DNA of 64,000 nt from Mesaphorura yosii (lineage: Eukaryota; Arthropoda; Collembola; Poduromorpha; Tullbergiidae), in the NCBI GenBank assembly GCA_009869945.1, contig WIXG01000110.1, positions 1 to 64,000 of the forward strand. Reading direction: 5' to 3'. Of this stretch, positions 1 through 12,999 are shown one piece after another. A model generated the notes under the pieces. That model worked only from the letters and a program-made list of their open reading frames with translations, did no database searches and was not told the origin of the DNA. The first letter of the stretch is position 1. The number at the start of each line of letters is the position of its first letter. The position numbers were made by a program, and so were the translations under genes.

Positions 1-3
1 ATA

Positions 4-28
4 CAGTTAAGGCCATAAGTATTGGTAC
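4..28 (+). repeat. Left terminal inverted repeat of the Tc1-like MITE
   Basis: This 25-bp arm is complementary to 454-478 with a single mismatch (G versus A, five bases from the inner end). Confidence 0.85.
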
Positions 29-453
29 GGGCACGACATAATTTAAATGGCGATTCGAAGCAGTTGCCACAGTGAAAGTGCATGCAAGCCCACTGTCTTT
101 TTAACTGAAGGGCCTTATCATCTATTCTTATCGCATATATTGTTCCTAAACAATAGCCCCCTGTTCCACGAAACTGATAATGAATGTCACAGCAATTAAA
201 AACGTCGGACAAAAGTACTGGTACGATTTCAAAAAGTTGCTTAACGTTTCTTGTTAGCAAATATTTCACCATGGATTTAGTTCAGGTTTGCTACTCAGAC
301 CCTTATGTACTAAAAAGCAGCTCACTTCACCTTCATGGCTCCCAAATCAGCCGAAATTCCGGTTAAAATTCGTAAAAATCAAAAATGGATGTTCGGACCG
401 CAATTCATTCAAAGCTGTGTGAGAAATAGCCATTTCACTTGAATTTTCCAACT

Positions 454-478
454 GTACTAATACTTATGGCCTTAACTG
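454..478 (-). repeat. Right terminal inverted repeat of the Tc1-like MITE
   Basis: Partner of 4-28. It is followed immediately by the TA duplication at 479-480. Confidence 0.85.
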
Positions 479-480
479 TA

Positions 481-3400
481 TGTCCTATCCTCTCGCCGTA
501 CTGAAAATTAATATATTTCATGAAGTAAAAATGTTGTTTATGGTCTGCAGAGGTCCAGCCCATAACTCGAGAGAAGGAACGCATGTCATCGATGCGTGAA
601 AAGTCATTAATGCTCGCAGTTAAAATTTTGCTCTGAAAAAATAAATTGAAAATTCGCCTGTTTCAAGACCACCAAAACGGATGCTGATCCTACCCGAGGA
701 ACATAACCCATTTTGCAGGCATGCACAGTGAAGCTCTAACTTATTGGTCAGCATTCCAAATTTCAACGTTTTCTAAATGACAGAATGATGCGATGCTGAA
801 GTGGATTCCCACGAATATTCACTGCAAGACTTTTCACCAACCACTTCAGGCGGGAATTTTTGTTGCTTTAGGATGCTATACAGTTGCCATAATTCCAGTT
901 TCAATTAGGTCAAAAAATTGGTCCATTTTCATGAGTGTGAGAAAAGTTTGTGTTCGTTTCAATTGAGCTGAAATTGATTGTGATCAAGAAGATTCGTCGC
1001 TTAGCGCCCGTCTAACTTTTCTAAGCACCAAGTTGGGTTGCTAAAAAGTAACACCTTTCAATCCCACAAGGTACGTCAGCAATACCGGAGAAAGAGAAAC
1101 AGGTACGACTAGAACAAGTTGGCTTGGCGTAAGGTCGCAATCATTATCATAAACGAGTTTTCTTTTCTTCCTATTCATCACATTAACTCAACTCAGCAGT
1201 CAACACAACGCGCGACCGCTTTCGAGCTTCCAGCAGGAGATTTTTTGTTGTCTGTCGACTTTCGTTTCATTCAGATTGCATGCACACTGCACACTGAGTC
1301 AGGTTTTTTCCGTGCGTTGTATGAATATATATGCAGCACTTTTTCTACAACTTGTTTCATTCAATAAATTACGATTGCTGACATTTTATACATAAATATT
1401 TGCTCCTGGGCTTTATAAACTGCATTTCTTCCCATTTTCTTGTGCTGCTATGGTATCCCATCGAAAACAAAACGCACTTAAGACTAGTGTGCGTTCGCTG
1501 TGTCGCGTTGCTACTCTTGACTTTGGAATTGGGAGGGAATGTGGACGACTAACGCCGAGTTGATTCTTGAAATACATTCTTGTATATGGTCTAATTTCCC
1601 AATTTATTGTGTCTATGTTCTATTGTTACAACTTCCTAAATAAAACTCAAACCATTGAATGCAAATGAGGCTATTATAAGGCCTTGAAGACGCGCGTGTA
1701 ACTGTCTTGAAATTCAATGAAGCAGAATTGATGTGATTTCATTTTTCTTAATTCATTAACAATTCATTTCTCGACATTGAAGCAGAAATTCGAGGCGGTC
1801 CAAATCCAAATATTTTGTGTTCGTTTTTATTTAAATTCTACAATGCACAGCTTCGGTTACAAAGTCAACTAATTTTGAGAGCATTTTGAATTCAATCAAT
1901 CTCGTGCGACGATCGAACAACAATTCTCAATCAAAGCGATCGAACATTCGCAATCAACGGGACAATGCGACTCTAAATTTGGTCTTATAGTCACAATCCT
2001 TTATTTCCAGCCGATTTGATAAGGAAAGTCAATGTCAATCGGGAATTAGTGATTGATGATAGCCGTGCTTTGTTAGGCAAATGCGCAGCACAATGCGTCA
2101 TGGCTCGGCACAGTGATCCCAAGTCCCGACTTCAACTTTAAACTTTTGAATTGAGAAGCACAGTACAAAAAATGTAATCGATTCATTTTGTCATTTACAA
2201 ATCCTTTCTTTATTCACCAAAGGAATCCGTCACGTTTGTGGAATTCTATTTTTACAAAGAAAAGGAAAGAGTTAAGAATCGGGTAAAAAGTTCAAAAATG
2301 TCGAGAGTTACATGAAAAATGAGTTTTGTCGGAATGATGAGGAAGAAAGATTGTTGTCATCTTGTAAATGGACAATTGAACATTTTCCACGATTCTGAAA
2401 TCGAATACTTTGATTATGGAAAACTCAGGCCAAAATGTGCGCAGGTAAATGCGCGATCCTTCCTTCCGGAAAGCTCGCACCGCACAATTAATTCCGTGAT
2501 CCCCAATTCCCGAGTATTAATGAAAGGCAGTGAAGGGAGCACAGACTCATTTAGAAAGTATCACTTTCATTCTCTTTTCAGGCGCTTGACTTTGATGAAT
2601 TGTTGTTTCCTTATTTTTAAATGTACTCCATTCACCGGCACTTTTTTTTTAAAGGAAAACAGTCTTTTCGGCATTTTTTACGGTTTCAGGTCAACCCTTC
2701 TTTTCCCGAATGAATTCCTTCCTCTCTTCACATGCACAACAAGTTGAGTCCTATGTTCTGGTAAACCCTGGACTGGCAATGAGAACAATGAGAAGGGTCA
2801 TGGAACACCAGCCCAGCAACGGTGGAACAGTCGGTACCATGAAACGCTCGCATTTCGCGCAGAAGCCGTAATCAAATATTCAACGGTACAGTAGTAAAAT
2901 CGGAAATGATCGAATGACCAAGTCTCATCCATAAAACAAACTTTGAGGTTTTATTACTGCTAATTATTATTCAAGCAAGAATCCAACACGAGTGTAGGAA
3001 GCCAGTGTGTCAAAGCCCTACGAAATTAGAGAAATTCACTCGCTTTAATAGTCCATTGGTAAAAGTGTTCCACAGCGATGACTACGAAATATGAGCAAAT
3101 CAAAGGCATTTCGATATTCTTTGCGACATCACTGCATGAAAAATGTAAATTGGTTTAATTTTCCCGTTACAGCCCTCAAACAAGTCCAAGTTGATACTAA
3201 GCGAGAAATGAGACAAAAAGTGCAACCCTTTCGTTTCAAGCGCGGTTCTGCTTCTAACTGTTCCAGCTCCGAAAAATCTGTGCGTACGTACTTTATGTGC
3301 GAAGCATTTTTTCTTCTCATTTGTCGTACAGAAAAAGGGTTATTTAAAATAGAAGTACTTTTTATGAGTTTAAAAGTGCGCTTGGAATTTTTGTTTCCCA

Positions 3401-6400
3401 CGATCTTGCGTTTCTTTGCGATGCTCTGGTGAAAACACACGGCTGCTGCTGCTGCCGCTGCTCACTTCGTCATAATTTTTCATGTGTTCGTGATAACATA
3501 TGCATAACTGCTTTTATTTTTAACCTTTCTCTGCTGATCCTGATTTTTTGCCCTGCTTTCTGTTTCTTGGAACCAAACAAGCCAAATGAGAAAAAGTAAT
3601 ATATTTATTCATATTTTTGTTCTCTCGCACAAGCACACATAAATATTCACATAATCACATATGGGAGAATTCTGTCTCTTCTTTCTTGTCTTCTTCCTTT
3701 GTGAATTTGAAATAAGAGCAATTCTTCTGCTCTTGTGTACACAATATTCCAGCTCTAAGACAAAACCCGAGATGAAGAAGAGTCAACCGACCGAAATACT
3801 TAACTGAACTTTTAACATGAACATATTTCGTGTAAAAATTGATGGGAATATTTTCGCTGTTGCTGCATAACTGCAGACTCGACAGGCATGTGAGACGAAC
3901 ACAAGAAAGAAGATTTTCAATATGTGACTCATGCTTCTTTGATGTTCCTCATTTCTAGATTCTTCACTTTTGAGACAACTCATCTGCATATTGGAACTCC
4001 CAAATTTTTTTACTGCCTCACATCTGTAACATTTCGCCACTTAACTTGAGGCATCCAAATGTGGTTAAATTTGATGAAGTTCAGATTCTCAAGATATCCG
4101 TTCAGTGCGAAGACTCGCTACACTGCTCCGCTTGTGATGCCAAGTTCATTATAAGCAAGATTTTAAAATATGACATTTAGAAATGAAACCCAACTTTGAG
4201 TCGAGCACATCTCATGTAGCATACATGTACTTTACGATGGTTACACGTATTGAATTTCTCAGTTTCTCAATGACCAATAATCATATGTGGCAGATTTCTC
4301 CAATAAGTTTGTGCTGTCTTTGTCATTATCCAATTTTTGTAACAAACACCAGTCAATTCTGCCCGTCGTTTTATACATCCTGTGTTCCGCACCCACACTT
4401 CTTTCTCGTACATGAATGAAGAGACGTCCTGAATCTTCCTGAATTCTGGTCTTACGTTACTTTAAAAATTGAATCATTGTCATAATTTTTCTCCCACATG
4501 GTTCACTACTATTGTATGGAAATCATTTTAATGAATCATTGTTTTGCAACAGTAAAGTAAGTCTTACACTTGCAAATCGTGGAGCTCTTATTACAACGTT
4601 ACTTTTGACTTCATACAAATCTCAGCTGAGTTCATTTGTTTGTATGCTAAGAGTCTATGCCCAGTACCCCCAAAGGAAGAAGTCATGAATGACAAGAATT
4701 TTTTGGAATAATGTAAGTAATGACAGGTTGTCTTCCCGTTTTAGGGAGTTTTCGCTTCTTTTCTTGTACTCGTAAGCATATGTGCAATTTAGGCAGAAAT
4801 GTGAATTTCTAAAATGAAATAAAGTCATCGTGCTTGCAACAATAATTTGTGCTACGATTGTTCAACATTTTATGTCATTTCATTTCCTTTCCTAACAAGT
4901 GGAATTACACACCATTTTCAGTACAAAATTTCGTCTTGTGTGCTTACAAATGTAGATGTGAAAAGGGCAAGGCAAAGCATGACTACAGGTTCTTTCCCAT
5001 TTCAATGATTTCAAGGAGTCATTCTTTTCATTCAAAGGTAAATATTGTTATTAGCATTCATTTTAAACTAATTCATCGCTTTTTCAGGGAAACATCACCA
5101 TTTTCAGTCTGCGTTTCCTAATTCTGGTGCACTCCACCCTTCCCATTTCTTTACAATTGCTTTTGACTTCTACCACGGCGGCATAATGAATGAGTCTGCT
5201 CGAACGATTCTACATCAATCGTAATCACAATGCGATTGCATATTTTTCGTATCGTCAATGAATTTTCAACTTACGTTTAGTGGCAATCTCTCCGTAGTGA
5301 TCAAACATGGAACGGGATGTAAGAAAAATTCGCCTTATAACGTGTCTGTTTTATTGCGACCAACAGCATAAAACTTTACGAGTCCCACTCACAAGTTTGC
5401 TCGTAAAATAGTTGAGGTAAGATAGGTTAACCCATCTCAAGAGGAGTTGGGGAAGGAGCAAGATGATTAAAAGGCATGAGACGAAATTGGTTTTTGTTTC
5501 GAACGCACTCGTCGAATTCCATATGAGATATTTCGCGAACGCCTGCAAATTGTTAAATGTTGAATACATTTCTTAAATTATTTTTAGCAAATGGAAAATA
5601 TGGTTTTGGAATGCCTAAATGTGAGCGCAGAAATAATTTTTATGTGTGAAATATTAAATTTACGCATTTCCAAACAGAATCTTATTCTTTGTACCTCCAC
5701 ACACGGTCAGGCTAAGCATTGTAAGTGCATTTTAACTACTTTAGGACCTTGCTCTGGTGTGCGATTGGGACCAACAGGATTTTTTGCACATAATAATTTT
5801 ACAAGTGGAAATTATTACAGAAATTAATATTTTTCAAGTACATTTTTGGTTTTCCCCTTTTTGTCACAATGAAGTTACGTGAAACGTAAACCCTTTGCAG
5901 GATGCTAACTTGAAAACGAGCGTTGGGCCATAAAACTAACCCAAGAATTTATCGCCTTGGTTTTATGGATGTTGCGCTGTTTTGTGTCCGAAATTCAGCC
6001 TTTGGTATTTGCCTCAGACTGATTGCAGCAACCTGTTGCATGAGGCAACAGTCTTAAGCATGGCACAAAAAATTCTTGAAATTTGCGAATATGACGGATG
6101 TCATTTATATATTAAAAAAATAAAGCGTTCCTTGCCGGATTCGTAGTATCAACAGCTTCCAACATCTTGATCTTGTCTAGGGAAGCGAGATAAATAAGAA
6201 ACAACTAGCACAGTTTTACTTTATATTCTTGTTGAAGTTAAAGTTCGCCGTATGAGTCGTATCTGCCTGTCTCACTCAGCCTCGCTGATGCGTGTAAGCC
6301 GAAGTTGCAGCATGCAGACAAGAGAAGAAAGCCAGCGAGGCCACATGTGTTGTGATTGATGCCCAACGATTTGTCTTTGTGTTGCATTTAATCCTTTCCT

Positions 6401-9400
6401 ATTTCTTGAATCATTTCTCTCTCTATATGTGATCAATTTAAATGATGAATCGAATACCTTCAGCTTTTCTTTATTTTCGACTCAAAAATGCTCCCCAACT
6501 AAAAAAGAGCTTTCAGGCGTCACGAAAACGAAGAGTTGATTGTAGTTGACATTGTCAGATTTATCAACTCAGCAAGGTGCACGATGCCGTTGAGCTGCTA
6601 TTCTTGTGCAAGACACACTTATGATCCACACAACTACTTAGTCTCTGGCGAGTACAAGAAAAATGTGTAATCCGTGATACTTGCGCTCTTCTTCAAAATA
6701 TGAAAGTTCAGTTGCGAGGGGACCGCAAGACTCAAGACGCAAGATGCAAGAGAATGCGATGGGACTCATCATAATGCTCATAATTATATATGCATTGCTT
6801 TTTGTACAAAAATCATGTACATGTACGCATTGTTTGGTTTCCTATGAAATGGATACCAACCATTCACCTTTCTCGTGCTATTCTCGCATGTTATTCTTAT
6901 ACCTCAATAATGCATCATCAGATATGTAAATTTTTTCATTTTTTATAAAGTATTTACAATTCAATACGTAAATGTCCATATCCCACTCACCGCTTATTGA
7001 TGATTATGTATGCACGTGCATTTTGTACGTTTTTGGAACGAACAATGGGCACTCTAATACGGACAAATATGTACTGCGTTCTATCTGAGAGACTCGGGAT
7101 GATGCTCGTTTGAGTTCGATGTGTCATTTATTCAAAGAAAAATAAATGCCTTGAATTTAAAAATTTCAGAACCGAGTCGATTGTTACATGTGCGCAGTAT
7201 TCAGCAGCTTCATGCCATGCTAGAGTCCATCACACGGAAATGCTATGCTGATTGATGCCGTGCTGTTTCTTCGTACTGCACATCAAAGGATTACGTTTCA
7301 ATAATGAAAAGGCTTCGTTTAGCCCGAGCACATGTCGCACATGCATCACACGAATAAATCCATTCAGTTCCAGCTTTCTGGATTCCAGTTTTTGAGTTTT
7401 ATTTCCTTAATTCCCTAATTTATATTTCGAGCCCGATTTTACTCTACGAAATGATGGAAAAAGAAATGTGACGGTCCTTTGTTGACACGTTTGGTGGCGG
7501 AGATCAACGCGAGTGTTTCTTTTTTAGCTCACGTTGCACGGCTGCGCCAGATAAAGGGGGTGGTTATGATACGTGATTTGCGTCGGTGGATTTTTAAACC
7601 TTCTTTTGACTCTGACGCTTTTTTTTTTACTAAAAATAACTCTCCATGACCATTGTATTTACTAAGCACACAAAGCCAGAAAGAAAAGTCATGCTGATTT
7701 TTGTCAAAACCCATATTTTCCTTTTTCATTGTAAAATCTGCCATTTTCTGAATGAAAATTGAAATGTAAAACCGAAAAAGGGGAAATGAGATTCATTTGG
7801 CTTTGGCGAGGGCGAGGATCTGTTCTTTCAGTCGTGCTGTAGTTTAATGTTGATTCGTGTTTCGTTCGTTTGACGGATTGACCCACGGTTCTTGCCATAT
7901 TTACAGTAGCTCTTTTGGGTGGGAAAGCATCGAAAGTCAGAATCAATTATTTCTGGTTTAAATTTTTACATGAAATCTACACATTGAATTGGAGAAACTT
8001 GTATCTGATCAATTGCAATTTTTTGCAGAGAGTTTAGACCTGCTTAAGGTGAACCTGAAAGCCGACTCTTCCAGCTGTTAAGTCCGGGCTAGCATGCAAA
8101 ACACGAAATTTAGTGAAGACCGGTTTTGTGTAGTAACATGGTGCATGAATTGTGAGCAGTTCTGACCGTACCTGTCCTGACCTTCTTTCTTTTACCCAGC
8201 ACTTCTCTTAACTCAAATATAACTGTACACCGTACATGAATGAATGGTCAAGCAAGGACAGATTGTCTGGGAAAGTTCCCACGATGAGCAACGCAATAGG
8301 CTAGAAATGGTCAGCATTTTAAGTCAGATTTTTATAGTTCATTTGCAGATGTTGGTCATTTTTAACTTTTATTAAAATTTCTATAACAAACATTAAGCAT
8401 TACACGAAGAAAAATTCACTACAATTTTTACGAGCATGGATTGGTAAAACATAGTTCAGTGAGTAAATAGGCTGTGAGAAACTGCGAGCTGATTGTTCAG
8501 AATTTGGATTTCAGTCCGAACTTGGATGGTCACACGAATTTTTGTTACAATCAATGACCAATGTGGAACTTCAGATTTGGATCAACCGAAAATGCCAACT
8601 GGAAAACACGAGCACTTATCTTGCTGATAAAAATTATTGGATCTGGGATGTCAAAGCGAAGCATTCAAAAGCGCATTGAGTTGGCCTTTCATGTGTCATG
8701 CCAGACCTAGCGATATTTCAAGCATTTCATTTCCAATTCCCTAAAAATTGCTTCAATAATTTATGCATGCCCATTTCTGTGAATTCTGTTCAATAATGCC
8801 GCCCATTCCCATATCTCATGCTGTCCATTGCTGTAATGAGTTGAGAGACACTTTAAGAAACGGACCCGACAACTAATGTAAATGCAAACTCGTTGCGGGT
8901 TTGACATGAAACATGCGAAAGACTGGAATATGAAACCGGAGAAAAAATTACTTACATTTGATCAGTTAAAGTAGTTGCAGACTGAAAGTTCCGAGTAATG
9001 GAACAAAATATAAATTAAGTTTTTTATGAATAATTTCCATAAAAAATGAAAGCGTGTTTATTCAAATGTCATGTCCGTCCGGAAAAGTACAAAGCTCGTG
9101 CAAAAAGAATGTCCGGTTGCTGGACTGCGACTGGCGGTCTGATAAATATTTAATGTGGCTGTCCTTTCCGTGCTGTTGATTTTACAAGGAAACATTTTGT
9201 TTTACATTTCACAACCTTAAAAGCTCCTTCTTTAAACGTAGACGCTTACGCTTTCCTTAATGATATTGTCTCAATTTGTTCGGAGGCCACACAACGAGCA
9301 ACCCTCATTTGGAATTGTGGTATTGGTCTTTGGAGATTATCATAGTTTCATGTCGATGTGTCAAACGAGCATGCCGAACCGAAGCACTCGTGTTAAAGAT

Positions 9401-12400
9401 GCATGAGTACAACAGTCCATTACATTTATTATGTGGCCAAGCACAAAAGTTTTCTGTAGTCATAAATAATCCAGAAATGGGTGAAAACTACTTACGGCAG
9501 AGTAAACACAGACATTCGATCATGAATGCTTATCAAATGCGTGAGTATTTACGGAGAATTGAGGAGAACACATTACTCAACACGAAACCCAACACAATGC
9601 TCGTTGCTCTTTTATTGACTTGACATAAATAATTTCCTGATATCAGAAAAGCAATGTTGTTGATGACCGCCCGACGTGACCGAAAACTAGACCAAACGAG
9701 AACCTCTCGAGCGATGATTGATCAGTATGAGCGTGGCGTAACGATTTTTGGTCTAAAACAATTTGCACCGCATTGGACCCAAGCATGGTACTTGATAATG
9801 GTAAACAATGTTTAGCATTTTATGTGATTAAGTTGAAAAATTTAATCGTTTCACATTTTTACGTTATCAAGCCGAAAATGTTCTACTTTTATTGGAAAAC
9901 GGACCAATTTAACTACCGCTTATCATTTGGTTGGCCATTTGATTGGATCAGCGCGTTGTGGAAAACTAGAGCTTCATTTTCAACTTCATTAAAGAACAAT
10001 ACACGTGCTTGGAACTTGTTCGTGGTTTCTCACAGAAATGTGACGTGAGGTGGAGGTATTGCGTATCCCACAAGATTTTGACAGGAATGCAAAACTTTAT
10101 CGAAGGCGGCTAGTTCGAGGTAAGTTGAGGCACCAAATTGAATTCGAACTTTAGATCTAAGAATAGGAATTGAATCCAAAAGTCCATGTGGAATGATGTC
10201 AATTCATAGCGTCGGAGTCTCTCGATTACAAACATTGGTCCAAAGTGTAACTTTGTGACAATGATTGATTCAATTTTTATGCATCAAATTTTCGTATCAT
10301 TGTCATTACATCGTGGATCAATCGATTGACTCGAGAAAGAATTTCAAAGAGCGAATAAAATGAAAGCAACCAAAATGCGAATCACTTGAGCACAAAAAGA
10401 AGAAATTCCATTCATTGGTCTACGTACAAGGAATTTTGGAACTAATCAGTACCCAAAACCGAATCGCCCACGGAAAGAGTTGAACACAGGGTGTGCGGTA
10501 TAAACTGAACGCATATCGGGTGGACGAACGGACGAGGGAAGAAGATGAAAAAAAAATGAAAAATGAGTTTTAAGATTTCTGTCAACCTTTTTTGATTATT
10601 ATTTTATTATTGATTAGTTTCGTTCCTTTTTCGGAAATGGGTTGTCACCAGAAGGAATGAATACAGTAATGAACTGGAAAGGAAGAGAAAATTTAAGAAT
10701 TCAACTTCACAGTTCGTTCGTTGTATTTGTCATTGCAATTTTATGCTTTAAAAATAGATTCGTACTCCTTCAGATAGAAACGCTGGGGAGAGTGTTGGCT
10801 TAACGGTGTATCGTTTACAATGCAATTAAAACAGCGATTACCAACCACGCCAAACCACGCCGGCTCTTCAAAGTGCGACACATTCTTGCAAATTTCTATT
10901 CTGGGCGAAACTGCGTGACGTTGATAAATTGACAAATTAATTTCGAAGCATAACAGACTAATATAAACCGTTGTGCTCTCCTTGATTCTTGGAATGAGTG
11001 TGCGTTACCCCAGTTTAACCCTTTGAGGCATGTAAGCGCAACTTTATAAGGAAGCATACGACTGCTGAATTCGAATTCAAAAGACTAAATACTACAGTTT
11101 AGACTGCAGATAAAAATAGCGCAGCTGATCGTTCAACAACGTCTTCAATTAATAGCATACGCTAGAGATTTCCGCTCTGGATTAAAAATACACGAAATCA
11201 TCCAGAAAAATAAAGGATGCTTCTTCAAAATGAGACAAGGAAAATGAAAGTGAGTCTTCTTCTTCTGCCTTCTTCCTCCTTCGTTCACACAAATTCTGAG
11301 AGAATTCGTCTCAAAACGAAAGGGTTATGACGCAAGAAAGAGTCAAAAAAAGGGCAAACATGAACTCGAACAAGGAACCTTACATGCTTCAAGGAATTAT
11401 GTGAAGGTATTTTTTAAACTCATTCACTCGCACTAGCCATCCATAGCTTAGTTCGAATTTGAGGGGCAGAATAGCGCTGACGGTAAACTGTAAAAGAAAT
11501 ATTATTGAAAGGAAAGAGGAAATCGTGAGTCGAGGAAGACATGACTTAAAATATCGAATGAAGAATTGAAAAGAATAGTCATGCATCGGGAAAAATTGAA
11601 TTTTTAAAGGTTAAGAAGGTTTCAAAGGGTTGATGTTGATGAGTTTTTGTGCTTTTCATTTCCAGCATATCCGAGAAATACGTTTACGAACCACGAAATG
11701 GGGAAAAGCATAGATTATATTACATACATGTACGCACTACAATGCTATGTACATTAAATTCGGATTAAAATATTGTAGAGTCATTGAATCGAACAATGTG
11801 GCAGGACGACGATATCAAAAACTACGTTTCATAAATCATTTGGGCGTAATTTTAATCGAAGAAAAAGAGTATTGATGGAATCGTACTCGCATTCGGAGGA
11901 GGAAGCTCAATGCCTATTGAAGTCATGCGGCTATTCTCTGCATTCAATCTCTTTGTGGAAATGTTCAAGGATTTTGATTGCACAATGCTGGCTTTCTACT
12001 ATTAAGCCTGGCCGGAGTAAAATAACGTGAAAACACAATCGTCAGTGTGCGGATAAGCCAGTAATGTCATACACAAATATTATTAAAGAAAAGCGCTCGT
12101 TCCATCTGATCCCATCAAAGGGTTTTGCATTGTTCATTCGACAAGGCTTGTTCCTCGGAATGTTTTCACGACTATCCACTGAGAGACATAAAGACAAAGT
12201 TAGAATGTGGAATGGTACAATTCAGGACACATTTTGAGGGACGATTAATCTGTAAAATGCAAATACGTGAAGTTGTATTTTTGCCAGGCTGTTTCTATTT
12301 TTACTCTCACGCGAAACTTATGGTGTAATTTATAAAATTATTATGAACAACAATTGGAATTTGTGACTGCTCCTTTATTAATTCCTTTGCGACACGTTTT

Positions 12401-12999
12401 TGCCATGAACTTTTGGGCAAAATGTTCAATTCGCTACAATTATTTTGGCTTAATTTTCAGTTAATGTGTTTGTTTGTGTTTGACTGAACCATCACCGGCA
12501 CTGACAATCCCGAATTGTAGACTAGTACACGTTTTAGGATATTGTAAGACCAAAGTTGTTGGAACCTGTAAACGGTACATTTCCTTTACAGATGCACATC
12601 TGTCAGAAACCAACCCCAAGTGCAAATTAGGCAACTAATAAAATCTCTTAACATCTCGTCGGGTGGCCCGAATGCGAGAATTTCAAATTAATTATAATTC
12701 ACACGAATCTTCGCACAAATCTGAAAACTGAACCTTTGCTGTGCTGTGCAATGAGCTCATAAAAACTGCAACTTCTTCATGCGAACAGCACGCTGGCATT
12801 CCATGTTTTGGATGTATTGAAGTTCTGACGTTACTGAGCTAGAAGTAATTTTGAGAAAAATTTAATCATCAAGTTAACCAATTCTTATGAAAATTCATTC
12901 TCTTGTTCTTGCACTTCCATCCGCCTGCCTTGGACACCTGTACCTATTCTCTACTTTACTGTGTTTATTCACGACTCCTTCACTACTTGTGGGAATGAA
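481..12999. other. Intergenic DNA, no gene recognised
   Basis: The open frames here are short (the longest about 142 codons, at 2319-2747), overlap frames on the opposite strand, and show no known domain, signal peptide or convincing splice chain. I found no tRNA A/B boxes, rRNA or further terminal-repeat pairs. Small landmarks are a CTG-rich microsatellite at 3442-3462 and a perfect 12-base palindrome GAATTCGAATTC near 11068. Cis-regulatory elements for the downstream castor gene are possible but cannot be read from this sequence alone. Confidence 0.6.
3442..3462. repeat. Imperfect CTG microsatellite
   Basis: A run of CTG/GCTG units (ggctgctgctgctgccgctg) with one interruption. It lies outside any recognised gene. 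Confidence 0.8.

Larger units (their letters stand above)
4..478. mobile_element. Non-autonomous Tc1/mariner-like DNA transposon (MITE)
   Basis: The first 25 bases (4-28, beginning CAGTTAAGGCCATAAGTATT) and the reverse complement of 454-478 match at 24 of 25 positions. The dinucleotide TA sits directly outside both ends (2-3 and 479-480), which is the target duplication of IS630/Tc1/mariner elements, and CAGT is a common Tc1-like terminus. A degenerate direct copy of the left end recurs at about 208-226 (AAAAGTACTGGTACG) and a weaker right-end copy near 306-318, recalling the IR/DR arrangement of some Tc1-like elements. The 475-bp body has no recognisable transposase; a 60-codon open frame at 184-366 resembles nothing I know. 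It would need a transposase supplied by a full-length relative. The near-identity of the ends suggests a fairly recent insertion. Confidence 0.85.
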
